Source: Candidatus Sabulitectum silens
GTDB taxonomy: Bacteria; Fermentibacterota; Fermentibacteria; Fermentibacterales; JCC-6
DNA: 64,000 nucleotides
Direction of reading: 5' to 3'
Assembly: GCA_001875255.1 (NCBI GenBank)
Contig: MJAN01000004.1
Coordinates: 157,907 to 221,906 of the forward strand
Below are positions 22,067 through 30,659 of the stretch, piece by piece. Both the position numbers and the translations under genes were made by a program. Position 1 is the first letter of the stretch. Every line of letters begins with the position of its first letter. Under the pieces are notes generated by a model. That model was not told the DNA's origin, did not search any database, and saw only the letters and a list, made by a program, of their open reading frames with translations.

Positions 22067-22215
22067 GCGAGAAAACAAGAACCGTTAAGGCCGTGAAGGC
22101 AGAGGTCTATTCAAGGGTTGTGGGCTACTACAGGCCGGTGCAGGACTGGAACAGGGGCAAGAAGGAGGAGTTTTCCCAGAGGCACTACGTGAACCTGGAC
22201 AAAGCCGGGGACTGA
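22063..22215 (+). CDS. stand-alone NrdD glycyl-radical domain (50 aa)
   Basis: A 50-residue ORF starting at an ATG that overlaps the nrdD stop (ATGA). It contains EVYSRVVGYYRPVQDWNRGK, the C-terminal glycyl-radical segment of class III reductases, with Gly21 of VVGYYR as the expected radical carrier. In most NrdD proteins this segment is the C-terminus of the same chain. Both the upstream stop and this start look natural: charged tail, ATGA coupling and a typical MSEKTR opening. A frameshift artefact cannot be excluded, because its neighbours carry several. If real, it would join the large subunit in trans, in the way GrcA/YfiD supplies a radical domain to pyruvate formate-lyase. Confidence 0.75.
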   Translation: MSEKTRTVKAVKAEVYSRVVGYYRPVQDWNRGKKEEFSQRHYVNLDKAGD

Positions 22216-22218
22216 CCC

Positions 22219-22916
22219 TTGATAAGGACCCTCCAGGGCACCAGCCTTATCGACTATCCCGGAAAGATATCCTCGGTTCTCTTTTCCGCGGGATGCAACT
22301 ACTCATGCCCCTTCTGCCACAATCCCGAGCTGGTGAACATAGACCTTCTAGACGGCGAATACAGTATGACCCACCGTCAGATAATCGAGGAGCTCGATCA
22401 GAGGGAGGGTTTCATTGATGCCGTGGTGCTCACCGGCGGCGAGCCCCTTCTTCACCGGGAGAACATCGAGCTTCTGAGAAGGATAAAGGGGGAAACCCCC
22501 TTCGCTGTAAAGCTGGATACCAACGGTTCATTCCCGGACAGACTGAGGGAGGCCCTTCCATTCACCGATTTCGTTGCCATGGACCTGAAGGCCAGCCCGG
22601 ACAAGTACATTTTTGCAACCGGGGGAAGGGGAAGCTTCGAGCCGGTGGAAGAGAGCGCGGCGATCCTCATGGAACAGGAGGGCGTGGACTATGAGTTCAG
22701 GACCACCATGGTTCCGGAGTGATAAACGCCGAGGATGTGCTGCTGCTCCTTGACCGGTTCTCCCCGAAAAAGTCCGTCGGTACGCCCTTCAGCGGTTCCG
22801 TTCGGAGAAACACTGTCCGCTGAACTAATGGGCATGCCCTCTTATCCCGGGGGCTACCTGGAAACCTGGCGGCGAAGATGGTTTCAGGGGTGGATGATAT
22901 TCAGCTCCGGGTCTGA
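22219..22916 (+). CDS. nrdG: anaerobic ribonucleotide reductase activating protein (radical SAM)
   Basis: Radical SAM enzyme that abstracts hydrogen from the reductase glycine using S-adenosylmethionine and a [4Fe-4S] cluster. The cluster motif is CNYSCPFCHNPELV near residue 30 and the SAM-binding GGE motif is VVLTGGEPL. The TTG start at 22219 follows the small glycyl-radical ORF by three bases, fitting a functional nrdD operon. Three frame slips in the last third (near 22720-22790, 22808 and 22866) hide the natural end, VDDIQLRV then TGA at 22914-22916. About 232 residues. Its 3' end overlaps a convergent small ORF. Confidence 0.88.
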
Positions 22917-23062
22917 CCCATCTCGATCAGCACCGAATCATCCGGGTCCACATCCTTCAGGGACCCTACAAGGCCCCTTACCGTTCCCTCGAGCATTTTC
23001 GCCGGGAACCCCGACAGGGGAACTTCCCTGCCGCCGCAGACAAGTCTTGTTCCCTTAGGCAT
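22901..23062 (-). CDS. small conserved-looking protein of 53 aa
   Basis: The ATG at 23062 overlaps the stop of the ThiF-like gene as ATGCCTAA, a typical coupled junction. The protein has the pattern LVCGGREVPLSGF and MLEGTVRGLVGSLKDV, ending VLIEMGQTRS. It lacks the Gly-Gly tail of ThiS or MoaD, so it is not an obvious sulfur carrier despite its neighbour. I recall similar small proteins with a G-x-E-V-P-L start near metal-enzyme genes, but cannot name the family. The pairing with a ThiF-like protein suggests a shared role. Confidence 0.6.
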   Translation of the reverse strand: MPKGTRLVCGGREVPLSGFPAKMLEGTVRGLVGSLKDVDPDDSVLIEMGQTRS

Positions 23063-23676
23063 TGTCTCGCAGCACCCCTTGTCGCAAAGGTTCCGGTGAG
23101 CCTCTGGTAAACCTCGGATACCATGGCAGCCGCGACGGCGGTCACCCTGGCGGAAAAGGTTCCCTGGGAAAGGGTGGATGTATGGTCCCCCACCACGGAA
23201 AGGGAACCGGTTCTCAGGGTGGTTATTCGGCAGTGGGTTCCGGTTCCCGCCACACCGGAACATGCCACAATGGGTCTGTCAGAATGAAGGGCGGACCACT
23301 CCTCGATGAGCATGGCTTTTGCCTCGGAGTCGTCGAATGCCTCTATGAGTATGTCGCACTCACCGAACACAACGGTGACGTTCTCCGGGGATATCCTGAG
23401 GGAGTGAACTTCGGACCTGAACCCCGGATTGATACGACGGAGATTCGCCTGGAGGGCTTTCGGCTTGGACATCCCTATCTGGTCCGCGAAGAAGAACTGC
23501 CTGTTCAGATTCCCCGGCTCCACCCTGTCGAAATCGGCCAGCACCAGGTCCACCGCGCCGGAGCGAACCAGCATCCCGGCGGCGTTTGACCCTATACCTC
23601 CGCAGCCGGCGATCCCGATCCGTACCCCGGCAAAGGTGTCCGCCAACCCCGGGGGACAGCAGCTGAAAATACCCAT
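23055..23676 (-). CDS. ThiF-family (type 2) sulfur-carrier adenylyltransferase-like protein
   Basis: E1-like Rossmann enzyme of about 207 residues. GIAGCGGIGSNAAGMLVRSG forms the ATP site, ADFDRVEPGNLNRQFFF the second motif, and FDDSEAKAMLIE and IVACSGVAGTG match the ThiF family-2 pattern. The start at 23676 is chosen from GAGGAGG six bases upstream. As read, the C-terminus runs on in a wrong phase. One base near 23090 restores LTGEPLRQGVLRDNA and a TAA at 23057-23055 overlapping the next start. It could adenylate a ThiS-type carrier; a ThiS gene lies at 44557, far away. Confidence 0.75.
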
Positions 23677-23687
23677 TGTCAACCTCC

Positions 23688-25018
23688 TCAGATGTAGCCC
23701 AGATTCTTCAGCGCGTCAAGGAAAACGTTCTCCACCATCACCGCGGAGGGTCTGTGGAGGGGCGGCGTACCCAGATAGTAAAGGGCCTTCTCGTAAAGGC
23801 CTTCGTCCACCAAATCCAGGGGGTGGTGTTCGCCGGGGTCAGCTGCCAGGTCGAACATGGCGGAAAGGTTTCCCCTGTCAGCCAGATGAACCTTCAGGTT
23901 GCCCTCACGGGAGGTTACCCGGTATCCCCCTCCATGTTCATGCCCGATGGAACCGCCCTGTCGGCGGGAAAATCCTCGGAAAGGAGATCCCGGCCGAAAC
24001 CTCCGTAGGAACTCTCAATGTCACACCAGCCCAGAACCGTTGGAAGGATGTCCGCCTGGCTCGCGGTGAGTTCGGAAACAGAGCCCGGGGAAAAACCCCG
24101 GCCTGAAATGATGAGGGGAACATTCACCAGCTCCTGGTACAAGGAGTGCGCGTGGCCCATTTTGCCGTGGTCGAGGAACTCCTCGCCATGGTCGGCAACC
24201 AGTATCACCAGTGCGTCTTCGGTGATGCCACGCCGGCGGAGCCCCGCCAGGAGCCTTCCTATCTGGCTGTCGGTGTAGGCCACCTCGCCGTCGTAGAGGG
24301 CAACCAGGTTGAAGAGGTCTTCGGGGTTCAGAGTGATGAGACCCTTGTTCACATTGACCACGGTTTCCCTCTGACCCCAGGATGAGTCGAACTCCCCCTG
24401 GTATTCCATGTTCCGCCAGCGGTGGGCGAAGGGGTCGGGGGGAGAATAGGTAAGGTGCGGATCGTAGAAGTGAACCGCCAGAAAAAGGGGACCGTCACCG
24501 GTGTATTCGCTGTCCAGCCAGCGGAATACCTCGGTAACGGTGGTTCCGGCGTCGCGGTCTTCGCTGGTGCCCAGGGCGTTGTGGCAGTCGAAATGGTCGA
24601 AGCCCTGATGAAACCCGAAATCGGCGTTCATGAAGATCACATTGAAGAAAGCGGCGGTGATGTACCCCGCCCCGGTCATGTACTCAGTGAGGGTCACCGC
24701 CTCCGGGGCAAGTCCGTAGTAGTTCTCTCCCCTTCTGCGGGCGTTGTGTTCCAGTGGAAGCAATCCGGTGAAAATGGTTGCCATGGAGGGGAGGGTCCAG
24801 GGTTCCCCGGCGGTTACGCTGGTGTACCTGACACCGGCCCGGGCCAGGCTGTCCATGGAAGGGGTGGTGTCCCTGTGATAACCGTAGCAGCCCAGGTGGT
24901 CGGACCTGAGGGTGTCAACGATGATCAGTATGACGTCGCCGCCGGTCCTTCTATCACCGCAGCCGGAAAGCAGCAGCACAAAAAGGAACACCGGAACAAG
25001 ACAAAAGCGCAAATCCAC
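23688..25018 (-). CDS. lipoprotein sulfatase/phosphodiesterase-family hydrolase
   Basis: Exported enzyme of the alkaline phosphatase superfamily. The signal peptide ends in a lipobox (LLLSGC). ILIIVDTLRSDHLGCYGY provides the first metal Asp, and the nucleophile region ends in TLPSMATIFTG. VADHGEEFLDHGKMGHAHSLY provides the remaining metal ligands. The residue aligned with the formylglycine Cys/Ser of sulfatases is probably the Ser of PWTLPSM, so a serine-type sulfatase or phosphotransferase is possible. One slip near 23920 precedes the C-terminus, which ends ALKNLGYI. About 443 residues. It is divergent from the AOR operon and ends just before the ThiF-like gene. Confidence 0.8.
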
Positions 25019-25080
25019 CTCCTTTAGAGTGACAATATAAAGGGAGAACGGCGAACCGGATACTGTGGTGGAACAGATGC

Positions 25081-25101
25081 GTTATGTCCAACCGACATAA
25101 C
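25081..25101. promoter_or_regulatory. palindromic operator upstream of the AOR operon
   Basis: GTTATGTC-CAACC-GACATAAC: perfect 8-bp arms around five bases, 25 bases upstream of the -35 element. This position suits an activator. It does not match the Rex or Fnr consensus I know. Confidence 0.55.
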
Positions 25102-25125
25102 CAAAGCCGTAACCCTTTGCCGCCA

Positions 25126-25154
25126 TTGCGTTTCCCATTTTCCGGCCTTAGAAT
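25126..25154 (+). promoter_or_regulatory. promoter of the AOR-flavoprotein operon
   Basis: TTGCGT (25126-25131), 17-base spacer, TAGAAT (25149-25154), about 60 bases before the first start codon. Confidence 0.5.
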
Positions 25155-25213
25155 ATGCACACTGTAATCACCGTAGAACAAATCACATCACACTCAAAAT
25201 CGGGAGGATGCAC

Positions 25214-26000
25214 ATGTCCTGCAGCTTTTCCACCCGGGAGATCCAGGAGGCGCAGAAGACCGTCGCCACCTTCAGATACAAGCCTAAGCCTTCCATAAAG
25301 GGCTATACCGGCGAGGCTCTGAGGGTCGACCTTTCCAACTACTCCTTCAGGATCATTCCCATACCCGAAGAGATCAGGGAGAAATTCACCGGAGGAAAGG
25401 GGTTCGACCTCTGGCTCCTCTGGAACGAGGTAACCGGCGACACGAAATGGGACAGCCCCGAGAACGGCATCGCCATTTCAGGCGGTCCCCTGGGCGGAAC
25501 ACCAAGTTTCCCGGGAACCGGTAAATCCATAGTAACCACCATCAGCCCACCACCGGCTCGGTTATCGACAGCAATGTGGGCGGCCACTTCGGCCCCTGCT
25601 GAAGTATTCCGGTTTCGACGCCATGATAGTGGTGGGCAAGCGGGAAGAGCGGGACCATGTGATTGCCATCGACGGCGACAGGGGCACCGTGAGCATCGTC
25701 AGGAACGAGAAGCTGGACACCAACAGTCACATAGTGGCCAACCAGCTGGCGGAACTCTACTCCACCGACGAAGACGACAAGAGGAACATCTCCACAGTTT
25801 CCGCCGGTGTGGGAGCCGACCACACCTGGATAGGCTGCCTGAACTTCTCATGGTGGGACTGGCGCAGGAAACACATGCGCCTGAAGCAGGCCGGCCGTGG
25901 AGGCAGCGGAACGGTATTCCGGGGCAAGGGCCTCAAGGCCCTGGTGGCCCGCTCAACCGCCTCCAGACCCATCTGGGCCCACTCGGAAGGGGGAAAATAG
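25214..26000 (+). CDS. aldehyde ferredoxin oxidoreductase, N-terminal domain as separate subunit
   Basis: Carries domain 1 of tungsten/molybdenum AOR enzymes, which contributes to binding the bis-pterin cofactor. After a 30-residue extension come the family opening YTGEALRVDLSNYSF, FTGGKGFDLWLLW, the GGPLGGTPSFPGTGKS loop, GSVIDSNVGGHFGP after a slip near 25555, and the domain-end signature QAGRGGSGTVFRGKGLKALV. A stop follows after a short tail, where ordinary AORs continue into domain 2. The rest is encoded 3 kb downstream (28982-30328). Start chosen from GGGAGG six bases upstream. About 262 residues. It is the first gene of a tight five-gene operon. Confidence 0.85.
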
Positions 26001-26001
26001 C

Positions 26002-26477
26002 ATGTCATGCCAGTGCGGATGCAAGAACCCCGTTGATGTGATTATCGACAAATGGAACGCCGACCCCGACTTCGTCATAGAGATGTTCCAGGACATACAG
26101 GACGCCTGCAGGTGCATTCCCCGTGAAGCCCTTTACAGGGTGGCCGAAAGAACAGGAAAGCCCAGGGGAACACTGTTCCACATAGCAACCTTTTACAAGG
26201 CCTTCAGCCTTGAGCAGAGGGGCGAAAAGGAAATCCAGATATGCACAGGCACGGCCTGCTATGTGAAGGGGCCCCGGATGTGCTGGCCGCCTTCGAGCGG
26301 GAGCTGGGCGTAAAGAGCGGAGAAACCACCCCCGACAGGAAGTTCACCCTCTCCGAGGTAAGATGCGTCGGAGCCTGCGGCCTTGCCCCGGTGGTGGTGG
26401 TGGGAGATGAGGTCATCGGCGGTGTAACCCCGTCCATGATCCCTGATATAGTCAACAGGCACAGAGAGGAGGGCTGA
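26002..26477 (+). CDS. NuoE-like thioredoxin-fold [2Fe-2S] subunit
   Basis: Homologous to NuoE, HydC and HndA, the small subunit of NAD(P)-linked flavoprotein modules. The N-terminal helical part has CRCIPREALYRVAERTGKPRG and FHIATFYKAFSL. The [2Fe-2S] ligands are in ICTGTACYVKG and VRCVGACGLAPVVVV. One slip near 26262 sits between the two pairs. The start is one base after the stop of the AOR domain-1 gene and the stop is one base before the NuoF-like gene. About 158 residues. It should relay electrons next to the FMN subunit. Confidence 0.9.
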
Positions 26478-26478
26478 C

Positions 26479-28345
26479 ATGAACCTGGAAGAACTGAAAA
26501 GCCTGCAGCGGTCAGCCGCCGCGGAACACGGATCATACGCCGCGGCCCTCATGGTATGCGCCGGCACCGCCTGCGTGGCGGGAAAGGCCCTTCCCCTTAT
26601 AGAACAGCTCAGAAAAGAACTGAAGAGCAGGGGGCTCGATAAAAAGTACCTGGTGGTCCCCACCGGATGCAACGGCTTCTGCGCCCAGGGCCCCGTAATG
26701 GTGGTTCAGCCAGGGGGTATTTTCTACCAGAAACTCACCACCGACCACATCCCGGAGATAATCGAGAAGCATCTTGAGGGCGGAGAGCCGGTGGAGAGCC
26801 TTCTCTACCACATCCACGGCCGTCCCGTACCGAAAATGGACGACATACCCTTCTTCGGCAAGCAGAAGCTCCTGGCCCTCAGGCACAGGGGTATGCTGAA
26901 CCCGGAATCAATCGAAGACTACATAAGGGTAGGTGGATACCAGGGTATACACAGGGTGCTCACAGAGATGACACCGGGTCAGGTAACCGCGGTGGTCCTC
27001 AGAAGCGGCCTCCGGGGCAGGGGCGGCGGAGGCTTCCCCGCCGGGGTCAAGTGGCAGAGCTGCGTGGCGGCCTCGGAAAAGTCCGGCAGGAACCGGTGGT
27101 CGTATGCAATGCCGACGAGGGTGATCCCGGAGCCTTCATGGACCGTTCCATAGTAGAGGCGGATCCCACTGCGTGATAGAGGGAATGATGGCAGGCGCCT
27201 ACGCCGTTGGGGCGGAAGAGGGCTACATCTACATCCGCAAGGAATACCCCCTGGCAATGCAACGCCTCGAGAAGGCCATCGCCCAGGCGACTGAGAAGGG
27301 CCTCCTCGGCGGGAACATATTCGGAACCGATTTCAGCTTCACCATAAAGGTGCACCGGGGTGCCGGAGCCTTCGTCTGCGGTGAATCCAGCGCCCTCATG
27401 GCTTCCATGGCGGGTATGCCCGGAGAGCCCAGGGCGAAGTACGTCCGCTCGGTGGAAAAGGGCTACAAAGACGGCCCCACGGTACTGAACAACGTGGAAA
27501 CCTGGGCCAATGTATCCCTCATCATGGAGAAGGGCGCCGACTGGTTCGCTTCCATAGGCACCGGTGACGTATCGAAGAATCCCTGGAACGGCTGCAGCGG
27601 AACCAAGGTGTTCAGCCTGGTGGGAGATGTGAACAACATCGGCCTGGTGGAGGTCCCCATGGGCATCACCCTCAGGGAGATCATATACGACATAGGCGGA
27701 GGCATCCCCGGGGGCAGAAGCTTCAAGGGCGTCCAGACCGGAGGCCCATCCGGCGGGATCATCCCCGGGGAGAAGCTGGACCTTCCCGTGGACTTCGACA
27801 GCCTCACCGCCGAGGGTTCCATGATGGGTTCCGGCGGCATGGTGGTTATGGACCAGAACACCTGCATGGTACAGATAGCCAAGTACTTCGTCGACTTCCT
27901 GAAGGGCGAGAGCTGCGGCAAGTGCACCCCATGCCGTGAGGGGCTCGTCGCCCTGGGCCAGATACTTGAGAGAATAGTTGAGGGCAATGGCAGGCAGGGC
28001 GACCTGGAACTCCTGGAGAGCTACGGGTCCACAATGAAGGACAGTTGCCTCTGCGCCCTGGGGAAGGACGCCCCAAACCCGGTGCTGAGCACCATCAGAT
28101 ACTTCCGCAACGAGTACATGGCCCACATAGAGGAAAAGCGCTGCCCCGCGGGGAAGTGCCATGCCCTTATCAACTACAGGATCATCCCGGAGAACTGCAC
28201 AGGCTGCACCCTCTGCGCCAGGAAGTGCCCGGTGGAGGCAATTTCGGGAACTCCGAAGCAAGTGCATGAGATAGACCCCGACAAGTGCATCAGGTGCGGC
28301 ATCTGCTATGATGTCTGCAACTTCGGCGCTGTGGAGGTGAAGTAA
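26479..28345 (+). CDS. NuoF/HydB-like NAD(P)-binding flavoprotein with extra iron-sulfur domains
   Basis: FMN and NAD(P) site of a diaphorase module. In order: an N-terminal thioredoxin-like domain (CAGTACVAGK, CNGFCAQGP), the NuoF core with RSGLRGRGGGGFPAGVKW, CNADEGDPGAFMDRS, GAGAFVCGESSALMASM and the [4Fe-4S] site SCGKCTPCREG. Two ferredoxin-type clusters close the chain, CTGCTLCARKCPVEAI and CIRCGICYDVCNFGAV. This is the architecture of HydB/HndC in bifurcating hydrogenases. Slips lie near 27090 and 27168. About 622 residues. Its TAA overlaps the next ATG. Electron exchange among NAD(P)H, ferredoxin and the AOR is the likely role (inference). Confidence 0.9.
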
Positions 28346-28950
28346 TGACTGAGAAACTGATCACCGCGACCATCGATGGCGTGGAAGTACAGGTACCCCC
28401 GGACACAACGGTCCTCGAAGCGGCACTGAAACTGGACATACACATTCCCACGCTCTGCCACAGTGAGCTTGTGGAGCCCTACGGCGCCTGCCGTATCTGC
28501 ACCGTGGAGGTGGACGAGGGCCGGGGGCCGAAGCTGGTTACCAGCTGCAACTATCCCATCCGAAGGGATTGCACCGTAAACACGAAAAGCGAAAGGGTCC
28601 TCTCCAACAGGAAGAACATCCTGGCCATGATGATGGCCCGGTGGCCGGAGGTCAAGAAGGTAAAGGATATGGCGAAGTTCCACGGTGTGGAACACCCGGG
28701 CTTCCACCACCCGAAGGTGGACTTCAACCCACACGCATGCATACTCTGCGGACTCTGCACCAGGATCTGCAGCCAGGGCATCTGGGAGGATGTGATCAAC
28801 TTCGCAGGCAGGGGCGAGGACAGGGAAGTCCGTATGCCCTACGAAACCATAGAGAGCCACTGCGTAAGCTGCGGGGCCTGTGCCGAGATCTGCCCCACCG
28901 GAGCCATCACAATGTCCAAGGACCCGAACCACCCCACGACCAGGAGATGA
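28345..28950 (+). CDS. NuoG/HydA N-terminal-like iron-sulfur subunit without H-cluster
   Basis: A 201-residue electron-transfer protein. The ferredoxin-like [2Fe-2S] domain has CHSELVEPYGACRICTVEV and a later SCNYP cysteine. Two [4Fe-4S] motifs follow, CILCGLCTRICSQG and CVSCGACAEICPTGA. This equals the N-terminal part of HndD/HydA or NuoG. The chain stops before any hydrogenase H-cluster domain, so this is not a hydrogenase. In this operon the AOR C-terminal part follows instead, and this subunit probably wires the flavoprotein to the AOR active site. It is translationally coupled to the gene before it (TAATG). Intact. Confidence 0.9.
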   Translation: MTEKLITATIDGVEVQVPPDTTVLEAALKLDIHIPTLCHSELVEPYGACRICTVEVDEGRGPKLVTSCNYPIRRDCTVNTKSERVLSNRKNILAMMMARWPEVKKVKDMAKFHGVEHPGFHHPKVDFNPHACILCGLCTRICSQGIWEDVINFAGRGEDREVRMPYETIESHCVSCGACAEICPTGAITMSKDPNHPTTRR

Positions 28951-28981
28951 TCAGAAGGGCGGGGATGAGGTTACGAAGGAA

Positions 28982-30328
28982 ATGATCCTCATGGACACCG
29001 AGCAGTGCAACATGCGTGCCGTTGGCACCGCCCACCTCACCGAGATAATGGACGCCTACGACCTACTCCCGGTGATGAACTACCAGTACGGCTCCCACGA
29101 AGACACGAAGAACATCGAGAGCCGCGTATTCATCGAGAACTACCTCACACAGGGGGTTCCCGACGGCTGCTACCTGGGCTGTTCCATGGCCTGCGCCAAG
29201 GCGGCGGAGGGTTTCCAGCTGAAGACCGGCCCCTACAAGGGTCAGAAGGTCCTGGTGGACGGCCCGGAATACGAAACAGTAGGCGGCTCCTCCAACATGG
29301 GCGTATTCAACCCCCACTTCCCCATCGAATACAACTTCTACTGCGATACCTACGGCATAGACACCATAAGCTTCGCCACCGCCACGGCATTCGTGATGGA
29401 ATGCTACGAAGCGGGAATCCTTGACATGGAGAAGACCGGCGGCCTCGACCTAAGGTTCGGCAACTGGGAACACGCCATGGAGCTTCTTCACCGGATGGGA
29501 CGGGGCGAGGGCTTCGGCCTCATAGCCGGCAGGGGCATCAGGTACATGAAGAAGTACTTCGCCGAGAACTACGGCGCCGACCCCGGTTTCCTTCAGGACA
29601 TTGGAATGGAAGCCAAGGGCATGGAGTACTCCGAGTATGTCACCAAGGAATCCCTGGCACAGCAGGGGGGCTATGGAATCGCCCTTAAGGGCGCCCAGCA
29701 CGACGAGGCATGGCTGATCTTCATGGATATGGTCAACAAGCAGATACCCTCCTTCGAAGACAAGGCCGAGGCGCTGCACTACTTCCCCATGTGGAGGACC
29801 TGGTTCGGGCTGAACGGCCTCTGCAAGCTTCCCTGGAACGATGTGGAGCCGGCGGACAACGCCGAAACCGACGAGCCGGCCAAGGTACCTGGCCATGTTC
29901 AGGGCTACTGCGAACTCTTTGAGGGGGTAACGGGAAAGCCCCAGACCATGGACAGCCTCATCGTGATGAGCGAAAGGGTCTACAACTTCCAGAGGGTCTT
30001 CAACCTGAAAATGGGCTTCGGCACAAGGGAACACGACAAAATACCCTACCGCTCCGCCGGCCGGTTACCAACCGGGAGTACGAGAGCCGGGTTGAACGCT
30101 ACGATACCCAGCTGAAGGAAGAAGCCGGGATCAACCCCGAGGGATGTCCACCACGGAAAGGTGGCCGCCCTGAGGAAGTACAGGCTCGACCGTTACGAAC
30201 AGCTCCTCGACGCGGTTTACAAGCGCCGGGGCTGGACCGCGAATGGCGTTCCCACCGCGGCAAAGCTCAGGGAACTGGGAATGGACTTCCCGGATGTGAT
30301 TGAGCTCGTGGAGAAGCACGGAGGCTGA
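28982..30328 (+). CDS. aldehyde ferredoxin oxidoreductase, C-terminal domains 2-3 as separate subunit
   Basis: Carries AOR domains 2 and 3. Visible are VGTAHLTEIMDAYDLLP, the cluster region GCYLGCSMACAKA, DGPEYETVGGSSNMG, the pterin segment YGIDTISFATATAFVMECYE, DLRFGNWEHAMELLH, the fourth cluster Cys in LNGLCKLPWND, and a C-terminus ending KRRGWTANGVPTAAKLRELG. The cysteine spacing C-x3-C-x3-C differs from the usual C-x2-C-x3-C. Slips near 30060 and 30145 hide the natural end at 30328. The start may be 28982 or 28991; AAGGAA suits the latter. About 448 residues. With the 25214 product it would form one complete AOR. Confidence 0.85.
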
Positions 30329-30345
30329 GAGGCGAAATGGAACGG

Positions 30346-30376
30346 GAGCCTCCGGCGAAGGCCGGGGGGCTCTTTT
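30346..30376 (+). terminator. intrinsic terminator of the AOR operon
   Basis: GC-rich hairpin (GAGCCTCCGGC paired with GCCGGGGGGCTC, one bulge) followed by TTTTC, 18 bases after the last stop of the operon. Confidence 0.8.
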
Positions 30377-30389
30377 CATATTCCAGCGG

Positions 30390-30659
30390 TCAGGAGCTCC
30401 CGGGCTTCCTGTGGGCGTAAAGGGTTGCCTCCATGTCCTCCAGCCTTTCGGAGAGGAATGCCCTGGCGTCGAGAATGGCTCCGTTGTAGACCTCCGCGGC
30501 GATCCCCGCCGCCACCAGGTCAACTATCATCTCCGCCCTGAACTCCGACAGCTGTATGTCGCACTCCTCCTCGAGGAAGCTTACAAGCTCCCTGACCAGG
30601 CCGGCCTTTACACCGGGTTTCAGCTTGTCCGCCGGGGATTCAGGGCATTTCGAGAACAT
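30390..30659 (-). CDS. DUF2164-like small protein
   Basis: An 89-residue soluble helical protein. The segment LVSFLEEECDIQLSEFRAE, then LVAAGIAAEVYNGAILDAR and FLSERLEDMEATLYA follow the DUF2164 pattern as I remember it. The ATG at 30659 lies inside the 3' end of the upstream propeller lipoprotein gene (20-base overlap), so it is probably co-transcribed. Function unknown. It converges on the AOR-operon terminator. Confidence 0.7.
   Translation of the reverse strand: MFSKCPESPADKLKPGVKAGLVRELVSFLEEECDIQLSEFRAEMIVDLVAAGIAAEVYNGAILDARAFLSERLEDMEATLYAHRKPGSS

Noticed and set aside
22219..22916. Selenocysteine (in-frame TGA) in the activase at 22720
   Set aside because: The reading phase changes at that point and the protein continues in another frame, so it is a frame slip, not a recoded TGA.
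28345..28950. [FeFe]-hydrogenase large subunit
   Set aside because: Only the N-terminal iron-sulfur domains are present; no H-cluster motifs follow, and the next gene is the AOR C-terminal part.
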